NCBI GenBank assembly: GCA_947478405.1
Contig: CANJVX010000001.1
Coordinates: 62,001-126,000, forward strand
Reading direction: 5' to 3'
Length of the DNA stretch: 64,000 nucleotides
From: Beijerinckiaceae bacterium
GTDB taxonomy: Bacteria; Pseudomonadota; Alphaproteobacteria; Rhizobiales; Beijerinckiaceae
The position numbers and the translations under genes are program-made. Every line of letters starts with the position of its first letter. The first letter of the stretch is position 1. Under the pieces are notes generated by a model. That model saw only the letters and a list, made by a program, of their open reading frames with translations, searched no databases and was not told the origin of the DNA. This document shows, piece after piece, positions 8,826-18,928 of the stretch.

Positions 8826-9404
8826 TCACGGTTCGAGGACTGAGTCCCAATAAAGGTAATCGATCCAGCTTTCGTGAAGGTAATTGGGCGGAAAAAGCCG
8901 ACCGTTCTGATGCAGGTCATTCACAGATGGTTGAAAGGGCCTGTGCGCGGGCCACATATGCGCTTCATCTGGAAGCCGGTCGCTCTTTCGCAAATTGCAC
9001 GGGGAGCAGGCTGCGACCACATTCTCCCAGGTCGTCAATCCGCCTTTTGAGCGGGGGATCACATGATCAAAGGTGAGGTCCTCATGCGAGGTGCAATATT
9101 GGCAAGAGAAACGGTCGCGAAGAAAAACATTGAAACGCGTGAAGGCCGGCTGTCGCGAGGGCTTCACATAGCTCTTCAGTGAGACGACCGAGGGTAGACG
9201 CATTTCGAAGTTTGGGCTTCGAACCACCTTGTCGTAATGCGAGACGATATTCACGCGTTCTAGGAAAACCGCCTTGATCGTATCCTGCCAAGACCAGAGC
9301 GAGAGCGGGTAATAGCTCAGCGGCCTGAAATCCGCATTGAGCACCAAGGCCGGACAAGATTCCGGCGACACATTCAACTGGAAGTGAACCGTCAAACCGG
9401 ACAC
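8826..9404 (-). CDS. HNH endonuclease family protein
   Basis: 192-residue protein with a C-terminal HNH nuclease core: a CQYC zinc knuckle, then DHVIPRSKGG with the catalytic His, the central Asn in WENVVAACSPCN and a second CxxC. The N-terminal part (VLNADFRPLSYYPLSLWSWQDT) is the conserved lead-in of a widespread chromosomal HNH family whose physiological role is unclear. It is not next to restriction-modification or phage genes. The first codon used is GTG at 9404; a later GTG at 9371 cannot be excluded. Confidence 0.85.
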   Translation of the reverse strand: MSGLTVHFQLNVSPESCPALVLNADFRPLSYYPLSLWSWQDTIKAVFLERVNIVSHYDKVVRSPNFEMRLPSVVSLKSYVKPSRQPAFTRFNVFLRDRFSCQYCTSHEDLTFDHVIPRSKGGLTTWENVVAACSPCNLRKSDRLPDEAHMWPAHRPFQPSVNDLHQNGRLFPPNYLHESWIDYLYWDSVLEP

Positions 9405-9546
9405 CCCTCGCGCGTTAAGGCCGGCACATGCCAGACCAAATCAATCACTTGAGAGATAGTCTATTCTTGGAATGACAGGCTTGTGAAGGCATGAAAACGA
9501 TCTGACGACCCAAGCCTAAGCGTCGCAGACTGTTTTTCCACTCTGA

Positions 9547-10428
9547 TCAGCGTGTGGGGACGGGCGTCCCGCTGCGATAATCGTAGAAACCACGCTGGCT
9601 CTTGCGGCCAAGCCAGCCAGCCTCGACATATTTTACGAGCAGCGGGCAAGGACGGTATTTCGAATCAGCCAAGCCCTCATGTAGCACTTGCATGACAGAC
9701 AGGCAGGTATCGAGGCCGATGAAATCGGCGAGCTGCAGCGGGCCCATCGGGTGATTGGCACCAAGCCGCATGGCGGTGTCGATCGCCTCCACCGAACCAA
9801 CGCCTTCATAAAGCGTATAGATTGCCTCATTGATCATTGGCAGCAGGATACGGTTGACGATGAAAGCCGGGAAATCTTCTGAAACCGTCGAAGTCTTGCC
9901 GAGACGGGCGATAAAGCGTCGCGCAGTTTCGAAGGTCGTGTCTTCCGTTGCAATGCCTCGGATGAGCTCGACGAGCTGCATGCGCGCAACCGGGTTCATG
10001 AAATGAATGCCGATAAAGCGCTCCGGGCGGTCCGTGACGGAGGCCAAGCGCGTGATCGAAATCGACGATGTGTTGGAGGCGAGCATAGTTTCGGGCTTTA
10101 GCACCGGGCAAAGGCGCATGAATATCTTGCGCTTGACCTCTTCATTTTCAGAGGCTGCTTCGATCACGAGGTCACAATCGGCGAAAGCTTCGAATTCAGC
10201 GGCCGGCTGGATGAGACTGATGGAATTTTGCCGATCCGCATCGGAAATCTGATCCTTGGCCTGCAATTTCTGCAAATTGCCATTGATGGTCGCCAGTCCC
10301 GCATTAATGCGGTCGATGGAGACATCGTTGAGCATGACCCCTATGCCTGCCTGGGCGCAGACCTGAGCGATGCCGCTGCCCATTTGGCCGGCGCCGATGA
10401 CGCCGATTTTGTGAATGTCAAAGCTCAT
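9547..10428 (-). CDS. hbdA: 3-hydroxybutyryl-CoA dehydrogenase
   Basis: NAD(P)-dependent dehydrogenase of 293 residues that interconverts 3-hydroxyacyl-CoA and 3-oxoacyl-CoA (C4 preferred in the short stand-alone form). The Rossmann motif GAGQMGSGIAQVCAQAG lies at residues 11-27, the catalytic His-Glu pair in FIGIHFMNPVARMQLVELI near 140, and the C-terminal helical dimerisation domain has NHPMGPLQLADFIGLD. No hydratase domain is fused. It lies downstream of etfBA on the same strand with a 77-bp gap, consistent with one acyl-CoA oxidation unit, or with supply of crotonyl-CoA/3-hydroxybutyryl-CoA in the PHB and ethylmalonyl-CoA routes. Confidence 0.92.
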   Translation of the reverse strand: MSFDIHKIGVIGAGQMGSGIAQVCAQAGIGVMLNDVSIDRINAGLATINGNLQKLQAKDQISDADRQNSISLIQPAAEFEAFADCDLVIEAASENEEVKRKIFMRLCPVLKPETMLASNTSSISITRLASVTDRPERFIGIHFMNPVARMQLVELIRGIATEDTTFETARRFIARLGKTSTVSEDFPAFIVNRILLPMINEAIYTLYEGVGSVEAIDTAMRLGANHPMGPLQLADFIGLDTCLSVMQVLHEGLADSKYRPCPLLVKYVEAGWLGRKSQRGFYDYRSGTPVPTR

Positions 10429-10505
10429 GAGTTTCCGTCACATCAATGGAAGAAAGCCAATCATAGGCCAAGCAGGCCGCGCGTCCAGACCTTTAGGGCC
10501 TCTCA

Positions 10506-11444
10506 TCAGATTTTTGCCAGTTCATCCAAGAGGGCCGGCATGGCTGCGTAAAGGTCGGCGACAAGGCCATAGTCGGCCACCTGGAAGATGGGCGCGTCTT
10601 CATCCTTATTGATAGCGACGATCACCTTGGAATCCTTCATGCCAGCCAGATGCTGGATCGCGCCTGAGATACCAACTGCAATATAAAGGTCCGGCGCGAC
10701 AACTTTGCCGGTCTGGCCGACCTGCCAATCGTTTGGTGCATATCCGGCATCCACCGCCGCGCGGGATGCGCCCATGGCAGCACCGAGCTTGTCGGCGACA
10801 GGTTCGATATAAGTTTTAAAATTCTCGGCGCTCTGCATCGCGCGACCGCCCGAGATGATGATTTTGGCCGAAGTCAGTTCCGGACGGTCCGAGACCTGTA
10901 GCGCCTCTCCCTTGAATGTTGACACACTCGGATTTGAAACGGCGCCTACCGCTTCAACGGAAGCTGAGCCACCTATGCCAGTTGCTGCGAAAGAGGCGGT
11001 GCGAACCGTGATCACTTTTTTAGCGTCTGTCGATTGTACTGTCTGAATCGCATTGCCAGCATATATCGCCCGCTCGAATGTATCTGCCGATATGACTTTG
11101 ATGATTTCTGAAATCTGCATCACATCGAGCAGGGCTGCAACGCGCGGCATGACATTTTTTGCAGTCGACGTTGCTGAGGCAACCAGCGAATTATAATTGC
11201 CAGCAAGCGAGACGATCAGCGCTGCCATCGGTTCTGCAAGCCCATGTGCGTAAGAAGATCCGCTTACAACAAGGACTTTTTCAACGCCCTCAAGCATGGC
11301 AGCTGCTTTTGCAACTGCGTCCACATTGTCACCCGCAATGAGAATATGAACAGGTGCACCCAGCGCACGTGCTGCAGTCAGTGCTTTTGGGGTTGCATCA
11401 CCAAGCTGGCCTTTGTTAATATCTGCGAGAAGAAGCGTCGTCAT
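10506..11444 (-). CDS. etfA: Electron transfer flavoprotein alpha subunit
   Basis: Large ETF subunit (312 residues) that binds FAD and passes electrons from acyl-CoA and other dehydrogenases to ETF:quinone oxidoreductase. The C-terminal FAD domain is typical: [30 protein letters not shown], and [22 protein letters not shown]. The ATG at 11444 shares a base with the etfB stop (TGATG), implying coupled translation; a GTG one codon earlier is also possible. It follows etfB, the usual alphaproteobacterial order. Confidence 0.96.
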   Translation of the reverse strand: MTTLLLADINKGQLGDATPKALTAARALGAPVHILIAGDNVDAVAKAAAMLEGVEKVLVVSGSSYAHGLAEPMAALIVSLAGNYNSLVASATSTAKNVMPRVAALLDVMQISEIIKVISADTFERAIYAGNAIQTVQSTDAKKVITVRTASFAATGIGGSASVEAVGAVSNPSVSTFKGEALQVSDRPELTSAKIIISGGRAMQSAENFKTYIEPVADKLGAAMGASRAAVDAGYAPNDWQVGQTGKVVAPDLYIAVGISGAIQHLAGMKDSKVIVAINKDEDAPIFQVADYGLVADLYAAMPALLDELAKI

Positions 11445-12193
11445 CACAGCACTCCCGCTTCATTCTTGAGTTTTGAGACCAGTTCGGCAACATCCGCCAC
11501 TTTCACACCAGCCTTGCGGGCAGGCGGCTCAGACGTTTTCAAAACTTTCAAACGCGGGGCAATATTGACACCAAAGTCAGCGGGTGTCTTTTCATCAATC
11601 GGTTTTTTCTTGGCCTTCATGATGTTGGGAAGCGACGCGTAACGCGGCTCGTTCAGACGCAGATCCGTCGTCACAATGGCCGGCAGCGTCAGCGACACTG
11701 TTTGTAAGCCGCCATCGACTTCGCGTGTGACATCAACCGTGCCATCGGCCAGCTCGACCTTGGAGGCAAATGTACCCTGGCCCCAGCCGAGCAGCGCTGC
11801 CAGCATTTGGCCTGTCTGGTTGCAATCATCATCAATGGCCTGCTTCCCCAAGATGACGAGACCGGGTAATTCGGCACCAACAATGCCTTTGAGAATTTTT
11901 GCGACAGCCAGCGGCTCAACCATACCGTCATGCTTCACGAGAATCCCGCGATCAGCGCCCATGGCCAGGCCCGTGCGAATGGTCTCGGCAGCTTGCGCTG
12001 GTCCAATGGAAACGACCACCACTTCTGATGCCTTGCCGGCTTCCTTCAGTCGCAAGGCCTCTTCGATGGCAATTTCATCGAAGGGGTTCATGGACATTTT
12101 CACATTGGCAAGTTCGACGCCCGATCCGTCCGATTTGACGCGGATCTTGACGTTATAATCAACCACCCGCTTCACGGGCACCAGAATCTTCAT
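11444..12193 (-). CDS. etfB: Electron transfer flavoprotein beta subunit
   Basis: Small ETF subunit of 249 residues, normal length. It starts [19 protein letters not shown] and contains the AMP-binding/recognition region around [28 protein letters not shown] and the C-terminal KAKKKPID. An open frame extends 36 codons further upstream, but the family N terminus fixes the ATG at 12193. Cotranscribed with etfA through a one-base stop/start overlap. Confidence 0.96.
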   Translation of the reverse strand: MKILVPVKRVVDYNVKIRVKSDGSGVELANVKMSMNPFDEIAIEEALRLKEAGKASEVVVVSIGPAQAAETIRTGLAMGADRGILVKHDGMVEPLAVAKILKGIVGAELPGLVILGKQAIDDDCNQTGQMLAALLGWGQGTFASKVELADGTVDVTREVDGGLQTVSLTLPAIVTTDLRLNEPRYASLPNIMKAKKKPIDEKTPADFGVNIAPRLKVLKTSEPPARKAGVKVADVAELVSKLKNEAGVL

Positions 12194-12331
12194 GTCGGGG
12201 CCCCCTGAGCCGGAACGGCGAGGCGCGTCAGACCCATTGGCGGAGGGGAATGCGACGCTCAAGCGAGCTTTTTTGGTAATTCCCGCCACTCTCTGAGTCA
12301 ATTGATTGCTGCGCCGCCACTATTACGCACA

Positions 12332-12913
12332 TCAGCGATTTTTCCCCGGCACCCAAAGCACGTCACCCCCGGCTTGCCGGTTGGCATAGCGCGAGGCCAC
12401 GAAGAGGAAATCGGAGAGGCGGTTGATGTATTTCAGCGCTGGATCGCCCACCACCTCAACCGGCAGGGCGGCCAGTTCCACCATGAGGCGTTCAGCCCTG
12501 CGGCTGATGGTGCGCGCCAGATGCAAAGCCGCAGCTGCGGCTGACCCAGCCGGCAAGACAAAAGAGCTCAGTGGCTCCAGCTCGCTATTCATCTCATCGA
12601 TTTCAGCTTCCAGCCGATCGACCTGGCTTTGGAGAATGCGCAGCGGCTCCCATGCGGGCTTTTGGCTGGTCTCGGGCGTGCAAAGATCAGCCCCCAGATC
12701 GAAAAGATCGTTTTGAACCCGTCCGAGCATGTCATCGAGCTTTGGGTCTGACGCGGATGTCGCCAGTCGCGCCATTCCGATGGCCGCATTGGTTTCGTCG
12801 ACCGTGCCATAGGATTCGATCCGCAGATCATATTTTGGACGACGCTCGCCGGTGCCCAGCGCCGTCGTGCCCTGATCTCCTGTGCGGGTGTAGATGCGAT
12901 TGAGAACGACCAA
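12332..12913 (-). CDS. Cob(I)yrinic acid a,c-diamide / ATP:cob(I)alamin adenosyltransferase, PduO type
   Basis: Transfers the adenosyl group of ATP to cob(I)alamin, making adenosylcobalamin for mutases such as methylmalonyl-CoA and ethylmalonyl-CoA mutase. 193 residues, the usual PduO/MMAB size. Motifs: YTRTGDQGTTALGTGER near the N terminus (ATP loop), SYGTVDETNAAIG, and RTISRRAERLMVEL in the C-terminal helix bundle. The start is TTG (12913-12911) preceded by GAGGA at good distance. It lies just downstream of the small HIG1 gene and upstream of etfBA, all on the minus strand. Confidence 0.9.
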   Translation of the reverse strand: MVVLNRIYTRTGDQGTTALGTGERRPKYDLRIESYGTVDETNAAIGMARLATSASDPKLDDMLGRVQNDLFDLGADLCTPETSQKPAWEPLRILQSQVDRLEAEIDEMNSELEPLSSFVLPAGSAAAAALHLARTISRRAERLMVELAALPVEVVGDPALKYINRLSDFLFVASRYANRQAGGDVLWVPGKNR

Positions 12914-12927
12914 TTTCTTATTCCTCG

Positions 12928-13119
12928 TCAGCTGCGCAACCAGAGCACGCCCATGATGATCAAAATGGCTACAAATTGTAGCCCGACGCGCCAGCGCATC
13001 AGAACCTGCGACAGATTGGCGCTACCGCCCCGCATCATGTTGATGAGCCCCCAGAAGAGAACCAAAGCAACGGCGAGGGTTGCGCCCAAGACAATGTAAT
13101 TCGAGGTGGCGGGGGACAT
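12928..13119 (-). CDS. HIG1-domain twin transmembrane small protein
   Basis: 63-residue protein with two transmembrane helices (about 8-26 and 44-61) joined by a short loop with the MRGGSANLSQVLMRWRVGLQ-type spacing of HIG1 domains. Mitochondrial HIG1 proteins associate with respiratory supercomplexes; the bacterial role is not established. It is 14 bp upstream of the adenosyltransferase gene and probably cotranscribed with it. Confidence 0.8.
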   Translation of the reverse strand: MSPATSNYIVLGATLAVALVLFWGLINMMRGGSANLSQVLMRWRVGLQFVAILIIMGVLWLRS

Positions 13120-13201
13120 GAGGGCCTGCTGGTCACGGATGATCCATCGGACCTAGAGCGGCCCGCGCCATCCGGCAAGGCCATTGCGATGATTATTCAA
13201 C

Positions 13202-15784
13202 TTAATACCGGCGCAGAAGCCGTTCCAGATAGTCGAGTTCCTCGCGGGGACGAGTTGGATCGCTGAAGCGCTTGCGCAATTCTTCCAGAACACGCTGCGC
13301 GCGTTCGGCTGCGGGCGCCCCCTGCGGATCATATCGGCTCTGTGGGTTGTAGGAGCGGTCGCGGGACTCACGGCCAAGCGGATCAGGGTTTGGACTGTTG
13401 CGGCCTTCTCGCATCGGTGCGTTGGGATCGCCCGGCCCTGGGCCCGCCTGATTCTGCCCTTCGCCTTGTTGCATCTGTTGAGCCATGGATTGCGCGCCTT
13501 TGCGCAACCCCTCCAAGGCACGAGCTTGGGCATCAACGGCTTTGTCACGGCCTTGCTGTCCTTCACCCAAACCCTTTTCCGCCTCGCGCATGGCTTCTTC
13601 GGCTTCGTCGAAACCTTCTTCGCCCTTCTGGCCGAACTGTTTCATTCGCCGTTGCAGCTCTTCGAGGCGTTGGCGCAGTGCCTCTTGGCGTTGCTGTAGA
13701 TCTTGCTGGCGCTGATTTTTGTCGGCGCTGGAGCCTTGTTCACTATTCTCATTCTCGCCTTGCTGCTGACGATCACGGAATGTCTGATCGCGCAATTGCT
13801 GCTGCTCGCGCGTGAGCTTGTCGAGCTCGCTGAGCTGACGATTCATTTCGCGCGACATTTCATTTTGCTGATTGCGGCGCTTGGCACTCTGCAAATTTTC
13901 CATCATCCGCTGCAGTGAGTCGAGCATGCGCTGTGCATCCGCTGTCTCGCCATTGCTCATCATTTGTTCCATGCGATCCAGCAAAGCCTGCAGATCGCGC
14001 GGCGTGATGGTCATGGCCTGCTCATTGGGTTCAGCGGGCTTGTCGGTATTTTGCTGGTCGCGCAGCGCTTGCTCGGTCAGCTCCTGCATAAATTTGTCCA
14101 GAGCTGCACGCAGCTGGTCCATAAGCTTTTTGAGTTCTTCTGGCGTGGCACCCCGCTCCAGCGCTTCGCGCAACTGCTGCTGGGCCGCACGCAAATCCCG
14201 TTCCGCCTGCGAGAGGTCACCGTCTTCAAGACGAAGAGCCATTTCCCACATGAGATCAGCAACGCCGAGCAGGTCTACATCAGAACGTGCAAACTTCAAT
14301 CGCTGTGAGATGGTGCGCAGACCAAGATAGATGTTGCTTGGAAGATCAAAGCGCTCAGGCAGATAGAGCAAAGCATCCATCGAGAGACTCACGCGACGGC
14401 GGTCATCTGGTGCAAGAACAAGATTGCGTCGTTGTTCCACCAAAGCCCGCGCCAGAGGCTTCACGAAAGTCCTCTGCGGCAGGGTGATCTCGACAGGATC
14501 ACTCAAACCCTCATTGCCACCCTCATCGCGCGCAACAAGACGCATGGTGACACGCGCGCCACCCCAAGGATGTTCTGACAGATCACCAGTCGTTTCACCT
14601 TCGCCAAGTCCACCCGGTGCACCTGGAAGTGCAAGCGGCATTTTTGGCGCTTCTACGAGCGAGCGACCAGTAAGTTGCTTGCCTTGTAGAATGGGCGTTG
14701 AGAATTGTGCTTCAGCATTCAACACGCCGTAATCATCTTCGATTTTATAGGCGAGTGTCAGCGCACCCTTTGAGTCAGATTTTGGCTCACCGCGAAGTGA
14801 GATCGTTGGCGGGCGATCTGGCACAGATGTTAAATCGAAATGCGCCAGAGTGGAGTTGAATTGCTTCAGTATGAGTTGCCCATCGCCGCGCAGAATGAAT
14901 CGTTGCTCGTTTTCTGTGACATTGGCTTTTGCTGGCGGCAATGCCGCACGCGTTGTGATTTTGCCGGACGAAGTTTCATCAAGCTTTTGTGCCTGCAGGC
15001 CACCATCTGCTTCAATCTTGACACCCGATCCCGCTGACGTGCGCACAATTACAGATGATCCAGCTGGTGCCTGCACTCTCATAGGGCGCTGCATCGACAT
15101 TTGTTCCGCTTCTGCACCGGTCAGCAAGATCGGTGGGCGTCCGGTGTAGGCGGGCGGATCAATCCAAGCATCCAAGCGAAAGGTCAGAGCTTTTTCTGTA
15201 TCACTGCGCCAATCGAAAGCGGCGAAGAGACGCTGCGTCTTGTCCGGCCCCGCAATAAAGGCGCCCGCGACCAGCAACACCAAAGCGCCCGCACGCAAGG
15301 CAAAGCGGTCATGCGTTGCCATGCGCGGTGAGGGCGGTGCCAGTTTGAGGTTTGAGAGACCGCGCGCGGCGCGTGCCAAATGGACATTCCAGAGCATGCG
15401 CGTGGCCGCATCCGCATTGTCGTTGGCAAGCTGATCTTCAAAGCTGGTCGCGGGCCGATGGGGAACACCCGAATCACTGTCGAGGCGCGCCAGACTCTCA
15501 CGGCGCGTCGGCCAGCTGATCCTGACGAGGCGGAAGAGCAGGTAGCCAAAAGCGGCGATAAAGGCGGCGAGGCAAAAGATGCGGAGCCAAAGGGGACTGT
15601 GAATCCACAATCCCGCCCATGAAACGGCGAAGAAAAAGGCGAACAGAGACAGAATGGACACAAGGGCAGGCCAGGTCCGTTCCCAAGCTAGGATCAGCGC
15701 TGCCTTGCGGGTGAGCGAATCAAGCGGGCTGGGTGTTTCCCGCCCTTCGCGTGTCGCCGAGCCGATCCAAGCGCGCCAGTCCAA
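13202..15784 (-). CDS. TIGR02302-family (DUF4175) membrane protein with Q-rich coiled-coil C terminus
   Basis: Large 860-residue protein of unknown function, conserved in alphaproteobacteria. Two N-terminal transmembrane helices (about residues 36-57 and 66-88), a third near 165-182, then a beta-rich region to ~450. From ~510 on the protein is almost entirely charged/Gln-rich predicted coiled coil, with runs such as LQQRQEALRQRLEELQRR, and a Gly/Pro/Asn-rich tail ending in LDYLERLLRRY. The start is TTG at 15784, supported by AAGGAG about 9 bases upstream. An envelope location is likely from the helices; no catalytic motif is visible. Confidence 0.85.
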   Translation of the reverse strand: MDWRAWIGSATREGRETPSPLDSLTRKAALILAWERTWPALVSILSLFAFFFAVSWAGLWIHSPLWLRIFCLAAFIAAFGYLLFRLVRISWPTRRESLARLDSDSGVPHRPATSFEDQLANDNADAATRMLWNVHLARAARGLSNLKLAPPSPRMATHDRFALRAGALVLLVAGAFIAGPDKTQRLFAAFDWRSDTEKALTFRLDAWIDPPAYTGRPPILLTGAEAEQMSMQRPMRVQAPAGSSVIVRTSAGSGVKIEADGGLQAQKLDETSSGKITTRAALPPAKANVTENEQRFILRGDGQLILKQFNSTLAHFDLTSVPDRPPTISLRGEPKSDSKGALTLAYKIEDDYGVLNAEAQFSTPILQGKQLTGRSLVEAPKMPLALPGAPGGLGEGETTGDLSEHPWGGARVTMRLVARDEGGNEGLSDPVEITLPQRTFVKPLARALVEQRRNLVLAPDDRRRVSLSMDALLYLPERFDLPSNIYLGLRTISQRLKFARSDVDLLGVADLMWEMALRLEDGDLSQAERDLRAAQQQLREALERGATPEELKKLMDQLRAALDKFMQELTEQALRDQQNTDKPAEPNEQAMTITPRDLQALLDRMEQMMSNGETADAQRMLDSLQRMMENLQSAKRRNQQNEMSREMNRQLSELDKLTREQQQLRDQTFRDRQQQGENENSEQGSSADKNQRQQDLQQRQEALRQRLEELQRRMKQFGQKGEEGFDEAEEAMREAEKGLGEGQQGRDKAVDAQARALEGLRKGAQSMAQQMQQGEGQNQAGPGPGDPNAPMREGRNSPNPDPLGRESRDRSYNPQSRYDPQGAPAAERAQRVLEELRKRFSDPTRPREELDYLERLLRRY

Positions 15785-15879
15785 ACCTGAACTCCTTGTC
15801 CCAATCCAAGGAAGCTAGCACGCCCGCGCTGACTTTCCAGAGTGGGACTACAAGCTTTGAGCGCGAAATTGGCTGATTT

Positions 15880-17151
15880 TCAGCCAATCCAGTCAGGAAC
15901 ATGATCAAGTCCGATCAATTCTTCAAAGCTGCCGCGTGGGCGTACAACGCCATAGCGATCACCATCAACCAGAACTTCCGGAACGAGAAGTCGGGAATTG
16001 TAGGTGCCCGCTTGTACCGCGCCGTAGGCTCCCGCCGACATAACAGCAATGAGATCGCCGGGTACGGGCGCAACCATGTCACGACCTTGGGCCAGATAAT
16101 CACCTGTTTCGCAGACCGGTCCAACAATATCGGCTTTGATCGTCGGGGCACCAAGCTTGGCCTCCACGATAGGCTTCAAATCATGATGGGCTTCGTACAG
16201 TGTTGGTCTGATGAGATCATTCATGGCCGCATCGACGATAACAAACTGCTTGCCCTCGCCCAGCTTCACATAAATGACTTGCGTAACGAGAACGCCTGCA
16301 TTCCCAACGAGCAAACGCCCGGGTTCGAACACCAGCTTGCAGCCAAGCGATCCAGCGTGACGGCGCACGATGTCCGCATAGCGATCGGGATGATAGCTCG
16401 TCGGATTGTCGGTCTCGCGATAAGGAATACCAAGCCCGCCGCCAAGGTCGACATGATCGATCTGATGACCATCAGCGCGCAAGAGCTGTACGAAATCTGC
16501 GAGCAGGGTGAAGGCATCGTCAAACGGCTGTAGATACGTGATTTGCGAGCCAATATGCATATCAACGCCTGATACTTGAATGCCAGGAAGCCTTGCGGCA
16601 TGGGCATAAACGGCGCGCGCGCGGGAAATCGGAATACCGAATTTGTTTTCCGACTTGCCAGTCGAAATCTTAGCATGCGTCTTTGCATCTACGTCAGGAT
16701 TGACGCGCAGTGAAACATGCGCCCGCATGTTGCGTGCCGCAGCAATGGCCGAAATGGCTTCAAGCTCTGGCTCGGATTCGACATTGAAGCAGAAAATTTT
16801 TGCCTCAAGCGCCAGTTCTATTTCGCGCTTCGTCTTGCCGACGCCGGAGAAGGTGATGCGACTGCCCGGAACGCCCGCGGCTATTGCCCGACGCAGCTCG
16901 CCTTCTGAGACAACATCCATGCCCGCGCCCAGCGCGGCAAATGTTTTCAACACGGCCTGATTCGAATTTGCCTTCATGGCAAAACAAACCATCGTATCCA
17001 TGCCTGCGAAGGCTTGCGAAAATACTTGGTAGTGCCGCGTCAGCGTCGCGCGTGAATAGCAATAGAAAGGCGTGCCGACATCCTCAGCAATGGCGCGCAG
17101 ATCCACGTTTTCGGCATGCAGGACGCCGTTGCGATATTCAAAATGGCGCAT
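15880..17151 (-). CDS. lysA: Diaminopimelate decarboxylase
   Basis: PLP enzyme converting meso-diaminopimelate to L-lysine, the last step of lysine synthesis. 423 residues. The PLP lysine is in CFAMKANSNQ (Lys60), the HIGSQ motif is near 200, the Gly-rich phosphate-binding DLGGGLGIPY lies near 240, and the active-site Cys and YGAVQAGTYN lie towards the C terminus. The open frame extends 62 codons upstream, but ATG 17151 preceded by AAGGGCGAC gives the family N terminus. It follows lptM by 7 bp and argH, a common alphaproteobacterial order. Confidence 0.97.
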   Translation of the reverse strand: MRHFEYRNGVLHAENVDLRAIAEDVGTPFYCYSRATLTRHYQVFSQAFAGMDTMVCFAMKANSNQAVLKTFAALGAGMDVVSEGELRRAIAAGVPGSRITFSGVGKTKREIELALEAKIFCFNVESEPELEAISAIAAARNMRAHVSLRVNPDVDAKTHAKISTGKSENKFGIPISRARAVYAHAARLPGIQVSGVDMHIGSQITYLQPFDDAFTLLADFVQLLRADGHQIDHVDLGGGLGIPYRETDNPTSYHPDRYADIVRRHAGSLGCKLVFEPGRLLVGNAGVLVTQVIYVKLGEGKQFVIVDAAMNDLIRPTLYEAHHDLKPIVEAKLGAPTIKADIVGPVCETGDYLAQGRDMVAPVPGDLIAVMSAGAYGAVQAGTYNSRLLVPEVLVDGDRYGVVRPRGSFEELIGLDHVPDWIG

Positions 17152-17158
17152 GTCGCCC

Positions 17159-17398
17159 TTACAGGATTTTGTCGAGGATGAAGGGTTCGCGCGGCGGCAC
17201 AACCTTGATGCGACGCATCGTTGTTCCATCCACAGGGCTGCCCGCACCGGTTTCCCTTGCGGCCTCGCCGGGCAGCGGCGGGGTCGAACCGGCAGGCGGT
17301 TCCATGTCACCACGCCGGCCGCAGCTTGCCAGCGCAAGCCCAGCGAGAGCCATCAGCCCAATGACGCAGATTTTCCGAGATGTTCCAGCGCGGTTCAA
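17159..17398 (-). CDS. lptM: Small lipoprotein, LptM-like
   Basis: 79-residue lipoprotein between argH and lysA. The N terminus is basic, followed by a hydrophobic core and a lipobox LASC with the lipidated Cys at residue 26, then a short Pro/Gly-rich mature part. LptM-type lipoproteins assist assembly of the LptDE LPS translocon in enterobacteria; a lipoprotein at this position next to lysA is characteristic. The rest of the mature sequence is not conserved enough to prove function, so the call rests on lipobox, size and position. Confidence 0.75.
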   Translation of the reverse strand: MNRAGTSRKICVIGLMALAGLALASCGRRGDMEPPAGSTPPLPGEAARETGAGSPVDGTTMRRIKVVPPREPFILDKIL

Positions 17399-17485
17399 AG
17401 GTCGAGCTCCTGCCTGATGTAGCCAGTATAGCGTATCGGCTGCGACTGGCGAGGGCCTATCCCCGTCAGTTGCCGGCCGAGGGCG

Positions 17486-18886
17486 TCATTTAGCCGCGTT
17501 TTCCTCACGCGTGATCTTTTTCAGCCAGGCACGGGCCTGAGTGCGCACATTGGCCGGAGCGGTCCCGCCGTAGCTGATGCGGCTTTTTACCGATTTTTCG
17601 ACTCCTAGCACATCATGAACCTGCGCGGTGATGCGCTTATCGACCGATTGCATGTCTTCGAGCGACAGCTTTTCGAGAGCGATCTTGCGTTCGGCCGCTA
17701 TAGCGACAAGACGTCCGGTCACATGATGGGCGTCACGGAACGGCATGTTGAGTGCGCGCACGAGCCAATCGGCAAGATCAGTCGCAATGGCATAGCCACT
17801 GCCTGCGGCTGCCTTCATCTTCTTCAGATCAGGCACGAGGTCGCGCACCATGCCAGTCATGGCGGCGATGCAGAGCGACAAAGATTGTAGGGCATCGAAT
17901 GTGCCTTCCTTGTCTTCTTGCATATCCTTTGAATAAGCGAGTGGCAGGCCCTTCATAACAATGAGCAGGCCCGTGAGTGCGCCGATAACGCGACCAGATT
18001 TGCCGCGCACGAGTTCAGCCGCATCGGGGTTGCGCTTTTGCGGCATGATCGAGGAGCCGGTAGTGAATTTGTCCGACAGATTGGCAAAGCCAAATTGTGG
18101 CGTTGACCAAATGACGATCTCTTCCGCGAAGCGTGACAGGTGAACTGCACAAATGGCTGCGGCAGAGAGGGTTTCGAGCACAAAGTCACGATCCGACACA
18201 CTGTCGAGAGAGTTGGCGGTCGGCCGATCGAAGCCAAGCGACTTGGCCACCATGTCCCGATCAATCGGGAAAGATGTTCCAGCGAGCGCGGCCGAGCCCA
18301 GCGGGCATTCGTTCAGGCGACGCCGCGCATCCGACAGGCGGCTACGATCACGTCCCAGCATTTCGACATAGGCCATGAGGTGATGACCAAAAGTCACAGG
18401 CTGGGCCGATTGCAAGTGCGTGAAGCCCGGCATGACAGAGCCCGCATGATCTAGCGCGCGTTGAGCCAGCGCCTTTTGCAACTCACGTAATTGTTGGTCC
18501 AGCGTGTCAATCGTGTCGCGGATCCAAAGGCGGAAATCGAGCGCCACCTGATCATTGCGCGAGCGCGCGGTGTGCAGGCGTCCCGCATCCTGGCCAACAA
18601 TTTCAGCCAGCCGCGATTCTACGTTCATATGAATATCTTCAAGCGCCCGCGAAAAGGTGAAGGTGCCCGCCTCGATTTCACGGGCAACCTGCTCTAGACC
18701 TTTCGAGATGGCAACGGCCGCCTCGCGCTCTATGATCCCCTTTTCCGCCAACATGGCGACGTGGGCCAAAGAGCCGCGGATGTCCTGGGAAGCAAACTTG
18801 TAGTCGAAACCGATGGAGGCGTTTATTTCCTCCATGATCGCGTCGGGACCGCTGGCAAACCGGCCGCCCCACATTTTGTTGCTCAT
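17486..18886 (-). CDS. argH: Argininosuccinate lyase
   Basis: Cleaves argininosuccinate to arginine and fumarate. 466 residues. The fumarase/aspartase superfamily signature [12 protein letters not shown] is near residue 280, the conserved [11 protein letters not shown] near 110 and the [11 protein letters not shown]-equivalent [11 protein letters not shown] near 155. The start [10 protein letters not shown] at 18886 fits the family; an in-frame extension of 27 codons upstream is not supported. Divergent from tlpA with only about 42 bp between start codons, so their promoters must overlap. Confidence 0.97.
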   Translation of the reverse strand: MSNKMWGGRFASGPDAIMEEINASIGFDYKFASQDIRGSLAHVAMLAEKGIIEREAAVAISKGLEQVAREIEAGTFTFSRALEDIHMNVESRLAEIVGQDAGRLHTARSRNDQVALDFRLWIRDTIDTLDQQLRELQKALAQRALDHAGSVMPGFTHLQSAQPVTFGHHLMAYVEMLGRDRSRLSDARRRLNECPLGSAALAGTSFPIDRDMVAKSLGFDRPTANSLDSVSDRDFVLETLSAAAICAVHLSRFAEEIVIWSTPQFGFANLSDKFTTGSSIMPQKRNPDAAELVRGKSGRVIGALTGLLIVMKGLPLAYSKDMQEDKEGTFDALQSLSLCIAAMTGMVRDLVPDLKKMKAAAGSGYAIATDLADWLVRALNMPFRDAHHVTGRLVAIAAERKIALEKLSLEDMQSVDKRITAQVHDVLGVEKSVKSRISYGGTAPANVRTQARAWLKKITREENAAK

Positions 18887-18928
18887 TTCGTGCCCCCAAT
18901 GGCGCGCCCTGAAGAGAAGACGGCCCGC

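Noticed and set aside
13640-13900. Open frames antisense to the Q-rich part of the TIGR02302 gene with hydrophobic Leu-rich translations
   Set aside because: Gln/Glu codons on one strand read as Leu/Ser on the other; these are shadows of the coiled coil.
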